The notes under the pieces: generated by a model | Databases searched by the model: none | Told to the model about the DNA's origin: nothing | The model's input: the letters and a program-made list of their open reading frames with translations, nothing else | Source: Effrenium voratum | Lineage: Eukaryota > Sar > Dinophyceae > Suessiales > Symbiodiniaceae | Assembly (NCBI GenBank): GCA_963377175.1 | Contig: CAUJNA010002157.1 | Location: 158,327 to 222,326, forward strand | Reading direction: 5' to 3' | DNA: 64,000 bases | Position numbers and translations under genes: made by a program | In this document: one piece after another, positions 23,216-34,598 of the stretch | Position numbering within the stretch: the stretch's first letter is position 1 | Layout of the letters: the number at the start of each line of letters is the position of its first letter

Positions 23216-23293
23216 GCGCTGGCGGGGAACGGCTGCGGGGTGTTGACCCCGGCGGTGGCCTTCCACGGCAGCGGGTTCCTTGAGCGGCTGCAG
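23216..23293 (+). CDS. SCCPDH-like oxidoreductase, exon 4
   Basis: A 26-codon exon between CTTCGGAG|GCG and CTGCAG|GCCCGG (GC donor), phase 0 on both sides. It reads GCGVLTPAVAFHGSGFLERLQ at its end. This is the diagnostic GGVxTPxxAF...LixRL signature near the C-terminus of saccharopine-dehydrogenase-like oxidoreductases. It is the single best family match in the window. The reading frame happens to stay open to 23365, which hides the exon border from simple ORF finders. Confidence 0.8.
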
Positions 23294-24334
23294 GCCCGGG
23301 TTCCGTTGGAAAAGAAAGCGGCAGGAACACAAGGAGAACCAAAAGGAAGACAGCAGCTGGTGTAAGGTGTTAGGGAAACCACCAGGAAACGGTGGAACCG
23401 TCTTGCAAGCTTCCTTTTTCGAGTAATGCGTCTTGAAGATAGATGCTATGCTAGGAACGTAGTAGCCTTTGATCTATTTTTGGATCTGTAGCCTTGAACC
23501 ATTTGTCCCTTAGCCAAGGCAAACTATTTGTTTGCATTTTTGCCATGTACTTACGCGCCCGCGCGCGTGGGCGTGTGCGTCTGTGTGTGTGTGGCTTCTT
23601 TTGTGTGTGTGTAGGGGCACTCTTTTTAAAGTTGATATCAAGGATACCAAAGGAACAGCACCATAATTGGAGATCCGGTATTTGACGTATATCCACCTGA
23701 TCGACTTTTTTAGGGAAATGGTCAATTGTGTGGGGCTTTCACTAAGCAGGGAACAGTTCAACTTTTTGTGTAGCATGCAACCACCGCACGATTTAACCAC
23801 GCTACATCAGACACTCGTGCTGTCCCACCCGTGCTGTCCCAAGAATCAACATAGAGCCCAAAAAGGGGTTATTTTCCCCAAACGTGATAGGGGTTTTGGG
23901 TTCCATGCTAATCTGCAGGAGAGTACCCAGTTTTTGTTTTTTTTTTGCTTAAGCCAACAATAAGTTTGGTGTCAATGCATAATACTGAACTTTGAGAATC
24001 GAATGCAATACAACTATTCCGCCCCATACATGCCACGCCGGTGCCGTCTTCTTGCACCCTAGAAATGGGCGCCTGTTTGGGCGGTGATCCAAAGTAGCAC
24101 TCTGTTTCCTGTTCAGTGCTCTTCTGGGAAGTTTCCATGGAAGAGGTGGATGTGTCGTGTGTGTATGTGTGCGTGTGTGCATGTTCTCCAAAGGGTGCGG
24201 AATCTGGCGTCAACAATCTGTCCAATTTTTCTCCAGCTATCTCGGAGGCAAATCCAGCGATTTCTTGCCCTGGTCCTTTCTTACAGGCTGGTGAACGAGA
24301 CTAGTTGAGCAGTTTGGTTTTTTTTGTAGCGCCC

Positions 24335-24475
24335 GGAGCCGCGTAGGCTGGAATAGTGTGCCTGCGCAGTCCGCGTAGGCCGCGTAGGCGTTTTTGCGCA
24401 GGAACTGCCTCCGCGTAGGCTGAAACCTGTAAACGTGCAGCTCGCGTAGGCTTGCGTAGGCTTCCGCGGAGTTCC
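24335..24475. repeat. Cluster of GCGTAGGC motifs in an intron
   Basis: Six or seven copies of GCGTAGGC/CGCGTAGGCT are spaced irregularly between exons 4 and 5. The minus strand is open across the cluster (ORF 24237-24776), giving Ala-Tyr-Ala-type repeats. I regard that as a shadow of the repeat and of the antisense of exon 5. Confidence 0.65.
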
Positions 24476-24631
24476 CCTTTTCATGTAACCAGAAAAGTCT
24501 CTGCTCAGTTGATGCTGAACCTGTTCTGGGAGGGTCGCTTTTTAGTTTCCTTCCAGTTGCTGCCATGCATGCATGAATCAAGAAATTCCGGGTTACCACG
24601 TAAAACAGGCGCATTTTGAGCGCTGACGCAG

Positions 24632-24706
24632 GCGCTGGGCTTCGGGGGCAGCGGCGGGAAGCTCCGCTTTGAGGTGCGGCACGCGCGGGCCGAGCCTTCG
24701 GTCGCG
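24632..24706 (+). CDS. SCCPDH-like oxidoreductase, exon 5
   Basis: Exactly 25 codons lie between GCTGACGCAG|GCG and GTCGCG|GTAGCG. The frame reads ALGFGGSGGKLRFEVRHARA and then EPSVA. Joined to exon 4, it gives FLERLQ-ALGF...LRFEV, the expected final strand of the family (RLxxxGIxFxV) with a Gly/Ser insertion. The exon lacks an ATG and so is invisible to ORF tracks. The GTAGCG donor is immediately repeated (GTAGCGTCGCG twice). Confidence 0.65.
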
Positions 24707-24945
24707 GTAGCGTCGCGGTAGCGTCGCAGTTGCAGTCAGGCCAATAGACAGGCTTAGTTTTTTCTTTTGCCCGCAATCAGGGGGCGTGATTCTCACGCCA
24801 TTCATTTTCGGGGGGGGTGTTCAGCAAGCCATGCGTCAGATCCGTTCTGTTTCGGTCCGGAAGGATTTGTGCCCTATTCCTTTTTCTTCCCGAAACCATA
24901 TTCAGGGTTAAGATTCGGCTGATCTCCATGTGGCAAGCCGCGCAG

Positions 24946-25020
24946 CTCCCGTCGGCCGGCCCCTCCGAGGTGAAGGACGGCAAGCCGAGCGAAGAGGAGG
25001 TGCCAGGGGAGGAAAAGTGA
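24946..25020 (+). CDS. SCCPDH-like oxidoreductase, terminal exon 6
   Basis: After CCGCGCAG|CTC the frame continues 24 codons in phase 0 and ends EEEVPGEEK-TGA. It has an acidic, Lys/Glu/Pro-rich composition typical of a disordered C-terminal tail. The coding look is clear, with G/C-ending codons. The link to exon 5 rests on matching phase and order rather than homology. This acceptor is the only one of the six not followed by G. Confidence 0.5.
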   Translation, partial: LPSAGPSEVKDGKPSEEEVPGEEK

Positions 25021-25089
25021 AGCGATGGGTGCGAAATCGGCAGGGAATGAGACGTGGAAGGATTCCGAGGAAAACCATTAAGCCCCCTA

Positions 25090-25228
25090 TACACCCCCAC
25101 AAACCCCCCGGAAACCCCCACAAAACCCCCATAAACCCCCACAAAACCCCCATAAACCCCCATAAACCCCCATAAACCCCCATAAACCCCCATAAACCCC
25201 CATAAACCCCCATAAACCCCCATAAACC
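25090..25228. repeat. 10-bp C-rich array, CATAAACCCC
   Basis: About nine perfect CATAAACCCC units follow degenerate CACAAACCCC units, beginning 70 bp after the oxidoreductase stop codon. The minus strand reads GGGGTTTATG, with four-G runs every 10 bp and so strong G-quadruplex potential. Minus ORFs rich in Gly/Trp/Phe/Val/Tyr are repeat translations. Confidence 0.95.
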
Positions 25229-26380
25229 ATAAGCCACCAATCCAAAACATTCTCCGACTCAACACCGAAGCCCAAAGACTTGCTGCTGCGAATGAACCCA
25301 GGCTTTGGCCCTGGGAAACCACCAGTTGGATTATTTTGGGATCAGTCCATTTCTTATTCCCTGCTGAGCACCAGCAAGTTTTCGCCTTTTTGGGTTTCCC
25401 CATTCGCCCTTGCTTTGAGTTGCCAAAAGGTCACCTTTGATTTCTGGGTCCGCTTTGACAACAATAATAAAACGATTCAAATGACTGGTGAAAAGATGGG
25501 AATCCTGACTGGATCCACGTTTGGTAGATTATTTGCAAGTAGAACCACTTACCTTGGTAAAAAAGGTCATTTACAAGGAAAGGGGCTAACGCCGGGATTC
25601 ACTGTATTAGGCGGCCCATGTACTATGTACATGTTTGTGTTGTGCTGGAGGGCTGATCCTAGCTTCGGGATCGAGGATGAACCTGGCTAAGACACTGGCA
25701 CCAACGACTCTGGATTGCTATGAAGCTTTTTCTTTTTTGTTCTCCCTGACGTACACCGCGAGGGGATGGAGCATTAGTGCGTTTGTTTTTCTTTGGTATG
25801 CCTTCCGGGTTGACTCAAAGGGAAAGTCACGAGGGGCAGATGTAGCTCCGGAGAGGCGAAAGATGTGGGCCTCCCTTCTCATGCGTGTTTCCCCGAAACT
25901 GGTTCGACCCCCACAAATGGCTGGTTTGCCTGCGGTTCCCTTGCAAAAACAGCAGAAAAGGATCCAAGCAATTCGACCCCAGTTCTGGAGGTGGGAAGCA
26001 ATACATCCCATCATTCACTCGGGGAAACTGCTGCAACCCCACGGTTTTCCCCCTTAATTTGCGTCTCTGCAAGGTGCCTCAGACCCCTGGCCTTGCTTAC
26101 CTTTCTCTTTGCCTTTGACTAGACGTAGCAGACTCATTTGCAAAGCTTGCAACAAGCCATGGGACATCGGCAAAGTTGCTCAACACCTGGCGAGCACGGA
26201 CGGCGACCTTGGTTTCTTTTGACCGAGCTCGAATATTTCCCCTTTCAGGGTCAAATGGGACAGCGGATCCCTAATCCCCTTTTGGTGGTATCTCAAACCT
26301 CAGGTGTGCGGATCAAACACCAACCGAGTCCTTTTCCCCCCCCACCCCATCGCCGGACCTCGGGTTTTTCATTCAGCCAG
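25229..26380. other. No supported gene
   Basis: Short open frames at 25280-25690 and 25635-26057 lack motifs and G/C-ending codon bias. Confidence 0.4.
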
Positions 26381-26518
26381 GTGCTGGGGTCTTTGCGCGC
26401 GGCCAGTGAGAGGAGGCAGGGCCTGGAGCAAAAGATGCGGAACGTGAAGGCGGGGCTCCGACCCAAAATGCCGTGGGCGGGCGGGGGAAAGCCGCACCAG
26501 GTCGAACTCATTTCTTGA
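26381..26518 (+). CDS. Candidate exon, unknown basic protein
   Basis: After CATTCAGCCAG|GTG the frame runs 45 codons to TGA and reads VLGSLRAASERRQGLEQKMR, then a Lys/Arg/Gly-rich stretch. The first half is predicted helical (possible coiled coil) and basic. A GT donor at CACCAG|GTCGAAC (26503) is an alternative end. It is not part of the oxidoreductase, which has already terminated, so a second gene probably starts here. No family was recognised. Confidence 0.4.
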   Translation: MLGSLRAASERRQGLEQKMRNVKAGLRPKMPWAGGGKPHQVELIS

Positions 26519-27065
26519 GGGCTCCCAGCCATCTGGTTCCTTAGCTTTTTGGGCTTTTAGGGTTTAGTGGTGGTTTCCATTTAAGATTTATGCTTGGAGT
26601 TGGTAAGGGTGGTAATTTACGTGTTTCGCACCATGGGATTGCCAGGAACTTGCCGGGAATTTGCTGGGAGTTGGAGTTGGGTTGTCATCAAGCTTATAGG
26701 TGTTTCTCCACTGGGAAGCTCACAGCAAAGGCTCAGCCAGCCGAAAGCTTTAGGCTCATGGTGCTCAGGCAATGACCCAGGGTTTGGGGAATGAACCTAG
26801 GCAATCCCGTAATGGAAGCCATAGGGGATGGTTTATAGGGGTCATTTCCTGATTCCCTACTGAGCAGGTGGGAGAGATGTACGATGTTCACTGGCTCCCC
26901 TTCTGTTCTTGAAGGTACGGCACCCAACCTCATTTTCCCGCACCAGTGGCCTGAGGTGGAATGGGTGGGTGGGCTTGGCTTTCAAATTCGTGCTTTGCTG
27001 ATGCGACACCGTTTGTCGCAAAAGTGCATGACCAGAGCGTCCACACGTCACTTCAGCTCTGACCT

Positions 27066-27506
27066 ATGGGCACATCTCTGGCACCGAATGCAGCAGAAAG
27101 CCACGTATCTATTACAGGCTGCCCTAAAATGGGGTTCCCAAAAAGCGTTTGGTTTCCTCCTGGCCTCTCAAACACCATCCATAAAAAAAAACCAACTGAA
27201 AAGAGGGAACCTAAAGGAATCATGCGAGGCACCCATCCGAGATCATCCGGAAGAGCGGTGTCAGGTTCCATGTTTGATAAAAGGCAGTGTGGCTGGGCCT
27301 CGGAGAGCATTGACAACCAGTTTGGGGGCAGGTCATCCGCAGAACAGCGTGACATGATGCCGTCCATCCGCTGGATGGGAAAGCCAGGCATGGGACGTCC
27401 CGGCGATGCTGCGATAGAAAAGACCGGCGAGAGCGCCTTGTGGGAAGGAGGGGCACTGCTCGGATGGCGGACGAGCCTTGTAACGATCGCGAGAAGGAGC
27501 CCTTAA
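27066..27506 (+). CDS. Weak 146-codon ORF, unknown
   Basis: Residues 45-146 are hydrophilic and protein-like, without repeats, and include a Met/Gly/Arg-rich segment around residues 98-115. A second plus frame (26884-27357) and a minus frame (27220-27594) overlap it, so the coding frame is uncertain. Flanks 26519-27065 and 27507-28640 show nothing else I can support. Confidence 0.22.
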   Translation: MGTSLAPNAAESHVSITGCPKMGFPKSVWFPPGLSNTIHKKKPTEKREPKGIMRGTHPRSSGRAVSGSMFDKRQCGWASESIDNQFGGRSSAEQRDMMPSIRWMGKPGMGRPGDAAIEKTGESALWEGGALLGWRTSLVTIARRSP

Positions 27507-28647
27507 GGAATTGGCCCGACGCAAATGTGCATATCGTCTTGCTTGCTGGGGTCACAGAACGTGTGGTTCGGGCAGTACTGCAACATTGCAGCATGTTGTT
27601 GGAGCAGTGACCAGGTGGCTGCCGCAGCTCATGAACATGTTACCCTCCTTCCCACTAACATGGCAACTGGCAGGGGGTCCCTTCAAAAGGAAATTCGTCT
27701 TCCAGGTACCTCCCTGCAGGTGCCATGTTGGTTGGAGGAAGGGTAAAGGATAGTAAAGGGATATTCATCCAGTAGAGGACGCTCAAGGCAACGGAATGGC
27801 GCCGATGTTTATTCTTTTTCTGGACGGTTCAAACTGTCCACCAGTTGTTGCGTCTCTCTGAGAGAGCAGCCCCAAGTCGCAACGACTGGGCAAATTTGAA
27901 AGGCCCGCATATTCCTATGGAGCCTTTTTGCACATTTGAAATTGGAGCAGATCGGAAGATAGAATTGCCTTCTTCAATCATGTATCAGGTGGTCCAATTT
28001 GAAGTGGAGATTCACTTCTAGGCCCTCGCGATCATTCAAAGGATGGACACACGAATCAGGGTTCGACATTCAACACTTAAGCCTGGTAGAGACCCTCAAA
28101 AAGTTGTTCCACGCCGTCTGTGGCACAGATACGGCTGGATATGCTTGGACATTGGGGATTCGACCGATTGCATGGCATGCTGAAGATTCATTTCCTTGGG
28201 TCCATTTCGGTTAAGGTTGCTGCATTGCAGGTCACCCAGACGTAGATTCGTCACTGGTCTCGGATGACTGGACTCAAGGCGAACTCTATGTTTGGCAACT
28301 TGAAATCCAAGATGGCAAACGAGGGCAGGTCGCAGAAGGGAGGTGGAATTGGCCAGAGATGTTTGTGTGCTTAGTCAGAAAACAAAGTTCTCATTGAGTT
28401 AGTCTGGAAATAGATGCTTTGGAGATACGGGTTGGAGCGAGCAAGTCGCGAGGGGTTCGAGTGGAGGGGCAAGCTGTGAAAGGAGTTTCAGCCCCCAAGA
28501 ATCCAAGGAGACTGCCCCCTCAAAAAGGGGGCATGCGCAAAATATGTCAGGATCCCATGGGTCATGAAGCCAGATGCATGAAAAGGACACGGGCCCTTTC
28601 ATGACTTGTGACTGGGCTGCCCTCAGATCCCCAGCTAAAAGTTTGAC

Positions 28648-28680
28648 GTTTAGTGGGTTTCGTGGAACCCCCCACTAAAC
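28648..28680. other. Near-perfect hairpin, GTTTAGTGGG/CCCACTAAAC
   Basis: A 10-bp perfect stem with a short loop, plus an inner GGTT/AACC extension. The TTTAGTGGG motif also occurs inside TIR family A and near 14270, so this may be a very short or deleted inverted-repeat element. Confidence 0.6.
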
Positions 28681-30583
28681 CAGCCAAAAAGCTAAAAAAA
28701 GCTGAGGGCATGGCTGGGAGCCACCAAGACAAGTCTTCGGAAGAAAGCCCGATTCCGCGGGGGATGAGCTGCCAAAGGTGATCTGATTCCCGACAGAATG
28801 GGACAAGAGTTAGGTTAAAACTGGGGGATTAGTCTTGGGTGTTCATTGCTTGGTTGCTGTTGACCCCTCTGCAAAAAGTGTGCCACGTTTTGTGGGTCGG
28901 AAAATCACCTGCTCCCAAAAGTTGAAGTACACAGATCCAACCAAATAGCCATAAGGATTAAACCTCTGAAACCGGCCAGTCACAGATGCAAACTCTAGAC
29001 TTCAAGAAGGTCCTTCAACGAGAGCTTCTTGCTCCCTCCCTCCTCAGCTCGTGAGCTGTTCACCCCGCAGCGTTTACGCGGTGAGTCGGCAGCGGCAGGG
29101 AGTTGACAGAAGAGCCAAACGGACTACACGCAAATGTGGAACGCTTGCATGTTCCTTGTTTCCGCCAAGCTTGCCCCCACAAGCCACTTGCACTCAGGAG
29201 CATGTGCATGAGCATCACAGCTGCCAGCGCAACCCCCACATTGAGCGCCATTCCGCGCCAGCAAGATCAGTCTGAGCAGCAGCCACAGCCCACAGTTCCC
29301 AAGTTCCGGCAGCCCCTGTGCGCCGAAAATGGCGCGCCAGGAGGGGCCTCGGGGTGAGTGGGCTGCTTGCAAGGGGGGGGGGGTAAGCAGAGAATCTTGG
29401 GTCCTGAGCCCAAAGACCCTAGCTTTCTTGCTGATGGAGGTCGTCTTAGGCACCATGACTCAGTGTTTCTAAGAGATGCAGAGACGTCGAAGGTTTGGGG
29501 CTGGGGCATTTGGAAGCCCTTGGCCATCATTTGACGGCCTGCCTTGTGCCAGAATGGCATGGTGCGAAGCAATTTCAGATGGGCTAGTAAGTAACAAATC
29601 CAGCGGGAATTCCACAAAGCACCAGCGACCGGGGAGAGGGATGGGGGAGTTGGTGCAGATACTGCTGACAGGTAGCTCAAGAGGATAAATGATTGCACAC
29701 ATTCTCTGATGACGAAGCTTGGTCTAGCACCCCACAAACCCATTGGAATTAGTTTAGGCCACGATGAACTCTTACTTAACCAATGAGCCAGGTTCATACC
29801 AGGGGACCCCATTGGACTCACTCACAGAGTTCATGGACTTGAGTCACTTTCTGGGTTTGGACCATTTTAGTGGCAAGCAAAAAGTCAGGACTTGTTTTGG
29901 CCAGTCCACTCGGGAAGTGAAGCCCGGCCAGGGGCTCCACCTTTTTCATCTTGCGTGCGCGAGGAGCTGCGCCGGCGAATTTGGCAGGCGCGAATCGTCC
30001 AATTCGCGGATGGATAGAATAGGCAGGGAGAGGATAGATTGGATAGGACATAGACAGATAGATATGTGACGTGTCCTTATATATATATATATATGTATAT
30101 ATATTCATTTATTTACTTATTTATACAGATGTGTGATGCATCTAGATATGTGTGTATGTGTTTTTGCATGAGTCTATTCCAGCTCAAATTGGCCTCAAAA
30201 ATGAAACAGAGGTCTCCCATTTGCCGAGGGAGCACGCCATTTCAGCTGCCTGGTCCTGGAGTTCTTCCCCGAAGCTCGTCATTCCGCAAAAAAAAGGCGC
30301 CAAATCAGATGTGGACTACTATATACCTGTTCTAAACGTACCCCACGATCTGGACCGCGTCAAGTCTGAACTCATGGTTCTAGGGGCTGATTCCCCATTC
30401 TTTTCAACCATCCTTCTTTTCCAATATTCCCCCGAGGTTTTGCGGGTTTCCTGAAAGGAAGGATCCCCGGAAAGAATGGGGGAAGCTCCTAGAATAGTGC
30501 TGCACCCAGCTTGTGGATTCTGCCCCCCACTACTTGTTTGCCTTCTTCGCCCGTCGCTCGCGTCCTTCTTAGCTCGACGTCAG
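28681..30583. other. No supported gene
   Basis: Short frames near 29100-29360 (Gln/Pro-rich plus) and 29267-29821 (minus) lack motifs. An (AT)n/(TA)n tract is at about 30075-30110. Confidence 0.4.
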
Positions 30584-30661
30584 GTGCTCCTCCTGACGGC
30601 GGCCGGCTGGGCCTTCTTGGGCGGAGCGCGAGGTGCGGCCGGAGCGCGGGGCGCGGAGACG
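30584..30661 (+). CDS. Candidate exon, hydrophobic segment
   Basis: The sequence CTCGACGTCAG|GTG opens a frame reading VLLLTAAGWAFLGGARGAAG, a likely transmembrane or signal-anchor helix, in very GC-rich codons. It is followed by an ACGG|GTCCG donor-like site. The antisense frame is Arg/Pro-rich and less plausible. No family was recognised. Confidence 0.35.
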
Positions 30662-30774
30662 GGTCCGTTGGTCCATTGGTCAGCTGAAACGAATGGCTGT
30701 GGGTCACAACCAGCTGCTCCCCTCCAAATCAACATGGAACCCAACAATCCTCAAATGGAGATTGCCCTAAGAAT

Positions 30775-30901
30775 GGCATTTTGGGGTGGGTCAAAACCAA
30801 TGGGATCCCATGTTGGTTGGTAGGTGAATTCACCCATTTTAGAACCGATTTTAGTGGGGATTGGGATGTTCACTGGGGGGAAGGGCTTTTGACCCATGGC
30901 C
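30775..30901 (+). mobile_element. TIR element family A, copy 2
   Basis: Contains TGGGTCAAAACCAATGG at its left and CTTTTGACCCATGGCC at its right, with the family interior (AGGTGAATTC, GGGGATTGGGATGTTCACT) between. The extreme left end is disturbed by about 6-8 extra bases, so the target duplication is imperfect (GAAT against AAAT). Confidence 0.75.
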
Positions 30902-31584
30902 AAATAGATATCACGATGCTTGAACAGATTGCCATGCTCTAAAAAATACGGCAGTGAACCCCTTCATCCAGGTCTTGGTGAGGTCGTTTCTCGTCTCTTT
31001 CATTTTTGTTGTCTCACTCCCTGAGTCGATCACTTTTTGGGAAAGCCATTTCGGTGGTGAAGCTAAAGTTTGGGAGGAAGTGGGAACAAATAGATATCGA
31101 CCCACGAATCTTCAAATAGTTCTTCTCACATTTGCACATGGCAATGTATCAACAAACTAATCCCTTGTCTCCAGCCCGCCAATCAAAGAGGGTCCTCTGC
31201 GTGGTAGATTCTCATATTCTAGGTAGCAAGGGATCAGCGGTTTGGTTTGTCTGGGCCCCACATTTTCGAAGCGGTGACATGGAGGTTCTCAAATAGGGCC
31301 TAACATGGAGTTGTTTCCTTTGATTTTCAACCCAAACAAAGGTCGGGCATCTTTAGCTATACATTCGAGGCGGCGAGGCTTTGGCTTGAAACCAAAAAGG
31401 GGGTCGACTTTGAGAAACCATCTCGAGTTCCGAAACGGCCCCCTTGGCGCCAGCCGGGAGAGCCGACCGACTGGCGCGACGGGCAGAGGGCGAGGCCCCG
31501 GTGGGGAGCCTTGGAAATTTGGATCGGAGAAAACGAGCCAGGCCCCCCAGGATCGTGCCCTTTCTCACCCCTTTTTTGGTTGGG

Positions 31585-31665
31585 AGGGTTCTCCTACTAG
31601 AATAGAGAACAGGAAAAAGGGTACCCTTATTCTAAGCTCTCTACTGGAGGACCTAGCGAGGCTTC
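31585..31665. repeat. Dispersed repeat family C, copy 1
   Basis: TTCTCCTACTAGAATAGAG, then AGGAAAAAG-GGTACCC-TTCTAAGCTCTC, matches the block at 48800-48870 with indels. The rest of 30902-32059 holds a GC-rich island (about 31435-31545) open in two plus frames, which I cannot resolve. Confidence 0.5.
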
Positions 31666-32059
31666 TTCACAGGGCCCTCCAGTGGTGTGTGGTTGGGGTG
31701 AACCTTTCGGCCAGAGTCTGAGGTTCAGCAGAGGGTTCAGGACTCACTCGCTGGGAAAGGTCGTCATCTTGGCAATGGAGTTTTTGTGCACACTTAGGGA
31801 TGCCTTGCAGGAAATCACGGACCACAAGGGATCATTTGTTTGCTTTCCTGGCTGCGGCTCCGATACCTGGACATGTGGCCACTGACAAAGGCTCCGTCCA
31901 CGTCAATCGTGGAAGATTGGCCCGCCCACTTTCCCATGGACTTGAACTTCCTTGGGGCAGCAGCCGTTTTCCGTCAAACCAGAAAGCGCTCCGCTTCTTT
32001 TGGGGGCTGGGGGCTTTGGGCGAGGGTTTGGAGGGTTTGGTTTCGGTCCACTCGCTGAG

Positions 32060-32150
32060 GCCGTCCAGCTTTGGACCTTGGAAGTGGGCTGCACGGCCAC
32101 GCGCTCGGTGGGGTTTCGGGGCTTCGGGGCCCGGCCTTCGGAGCCGGGAG
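32060..32150 (+). CDS. Candidate exon, unknown
   Basis: CTCGCTGAG|GCC opens a frame reading AVQLWTLEVGCTATRSVGF, then a Gly/Arg/Pro-rich part, up to CGGGAG|GTGAAA. Codons are G/C-ending, against T-rich downstream sequence. The family is unknown. Confidence 0.35.
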
Positions 32151-33700
32151 GTGAAAAGCCATCGAAGGGCTTCCTAAAATGGAACTCTTCCCTCTTTTTT
32201 TACCTGGTTTGCCTTTGTTCTTTTCCTTTTCGTGGAAAGGAGTAGGAGGTTCCGAGGACGTAGCGACGGATAGTCTCCACAGACTAACAGGATGGCTACC
32301 AACCAGACTTCAGGTTGGTCCTGTTGATGCGCCAGATGAAAGCAAGCGCGTGGCGTTTTTTTTTGTTTTTTTTAAGATCATACTTTCTTGCCAGCAGATC
32401 CAGTTGCCCAATGGGTCAGGCGTTCTTGCTCCTCTCCAGACAACACATGTCAGGTTGCTTTTGTCGCTTAGCCGAAGCCGAACATCAGTCGACTCGCGCC
32501 ATCAGAACTGGATAGCTTTGGCACCCCATTCTCGGAGGATGGGGGTGACGGTGCCCTAGCAGGTTGAAGCGCCCGCTTTCGAATCTGGCTTCTCTCAATC
32601 GCTGACAAAAGACGCATCCGCAGGAAGTGGGCTCGTCTCAACGTTTTCTGTTTCTGTTTTTTCCTTCAATCAAACAGCAGCCAAACGGTGCTGTCCCCCC
32701 AAGACTTCCGACTTATTCACCACAAATTCGAACTTTCGCTGCGAAAGCTCAGGACCATTACGTCTGGAAGGACAAGGTGCGGACGTTTTGGGTCGCCGTG
32801 GGTGACACAGCATTCGAAGGGAATGAAACCAAGGACTGGTCGCCATGTAGCTTAAAAACTTTCCAAGAGAGCACCCCAGTCACAACTCAGCGAATGGAGA
32901 ATGTGTCACACTGAGGGTCTCTCTACATTGACATGGTTGATCTGCTTCAGTTTGTCTGCACGTGCTCACTTCTGCGATGGGGACTCGAGCTCCAGCTTGC
33001 ACATGACGTATTGTAGAGAACTCCGCTTGCTTGCCTCTTTGTCCGTCCTTGTTTGCAAGGGAACACTTCCCTTCAAGAGGAATCAGTGGAAACCGTGGAA
33101 ACCGTGCCCGTTTTTTTTTCTTCTTTCCGATGACTGCAAAAGGTGATGCTGTTGGTGGCTACTGGCCTTAAACGGAAATTGTCATGCCTGGTAGATTCAT
33201 CATGCCTTGGTGGCGCCTTAAGCAACAGATGGTCATCAGCATGGACATGACACCTCTCTTCATACGGATTGTAGCCAACATACCGCACGTCAATTCCCAC
33301 CATTCATGGCCTTTTCGAACAGCCCCCAATGGATTGTAGACTGCTCCCCGCACATCACATCAGGAGCAAACTGTTATCTCATAGTAGGTGATATAATGTT
33401 TTGTCCATGAGCGTTGTGGTTGTCTCAGTCATGCCGATGCCCGAGCGCAAGAATATCTTATCCAATGCAAGCAACCCGGATGATCAAATGAAGGGGGGTG
33501 CTGCTTGCAGGCACCACTCAGGACAGGAGAGTCAGATGTGTTCAAGGTATGCATGTGCGTGGCATCCACTTCTCCCAAAGCCCACTCGTGCTGCGGTGCT
33601 AAAATCGACCAACATCCCGTAGTGCGCAAGGTGCAAGGCGGCACAGACCACCGCATTGTCACAGCCAGTATAAAGCATCACTTATTGCTGTACTGGACAT
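32151..33700. other. No supported gene
   Basis: Both strands carry several short open frames between 33073 and 33660 with protein-like patches, but none is consistent over a useful length. Confidence 0.35.
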
Positions 33701-34598
33701 GTGCAATATGCGTCCATGTCGGTTAGGGCCATGAATAATATAATAATGTCCGCCTCTTTCTCTGACGGTGCTCAGGCAGCAACCAACCAAGCGCAGGATG
33801 TCTTCGTGGGCATTGTCGCCGATGCCGGGGAGTGGACGGTAGATCTAGGCCTGGAAGGGGACTGGAGGATGGGTTGCTTTGAAATTCGCCCAAGGGTACG
33901 CCCCGAAAAATTTCGCAGGCTGCCAACCACGTCCATCCTTGCAGAGAACTGGTGCCGGGCCAAAAGAAATAGGGCAAACCGGTCACTTCTGAGCAGGTGC
34001 TTCAATGGCCCTCATTGAGTGTGCATGGACACCAGCTGTGGACTAGCGTTTTGCTTGGAGAGCATGCCAAGCGAAGCGGGTGCTGGGTGGGGGTTCAACA
34101 ACATGGCTGAGTCTTGGAAAGTTCAGGAGGTCATGGAGCCAGTGCATTGGACAATGACGGAGCTTTGTGATCTTCTTTGGTGGAAACCAAGAGATGTCCT
34201 AGAATCCTTGAAGTGCGGAAGCCTCAACCAGGCATCATGCAGCATGCTGTGTTGGGCGAGGAGCTTGTTTGCCTTGATCAACAGTCCATCCATCAGAACC
34301 TTTTCAAGGGGGTTCTTGCTTTTTGTTGATGCCGACAGAGCCATGGGTTAAGATGGTGATCAAGGAGTTGCTTGTTGCCAAGCGCTGTTGCCTTAAAGTT
34401 TACTCGGGGGCCAAAGAATGCATTCCAGACTTCTGCCCTTCGTTCGTCCGCCCTGACGAGTGTTCAAAGAAGACCAGACACAAACAGATGCAAGTCGGTT
34501 GGTTCCCGGGAACCACTGGTGACAAGATTTGCGGCAATTTTCCCATGAGCCGTGGCACGCAACATGGATCCGATCCCCCATGGAGCATTGAGCGATAG
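33701..34598 (+). pseudogene. Interrupted coding-like stretch, unknown
   Basis: Two consecutive open segments in the same frame (33701-34018 and 34019-34351) are separated only by TGA at 34016-34018. A third (34323-34598) lies in another frame, and composition is protein-like throughout. The minus strand at 34123-34344 is an equally plausible alternative, so even the strand is uncertain. It could be a decayed gene or retroelement fragment. I recognise no catalytic motif. Confidence 0.2.

Noticed and set aside
25090..25228. CRISPR array
   Set aside because: 10-bp units are contiguous with no spacers, and the context is eukaryotic with no cas-like genes.
27220..27594. 124-codon minus ORF
   Set aside because: It overlaps a more protein-like plus frame, is Ser/Arg/Cys-rich and has no motif.
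33073..33303. Reverse-transcriptase YxDD-like motif (HADD) on the minus strand
   Set aside because: The surrounding residues do not align with a retroelement polymerase, and the frame is short.
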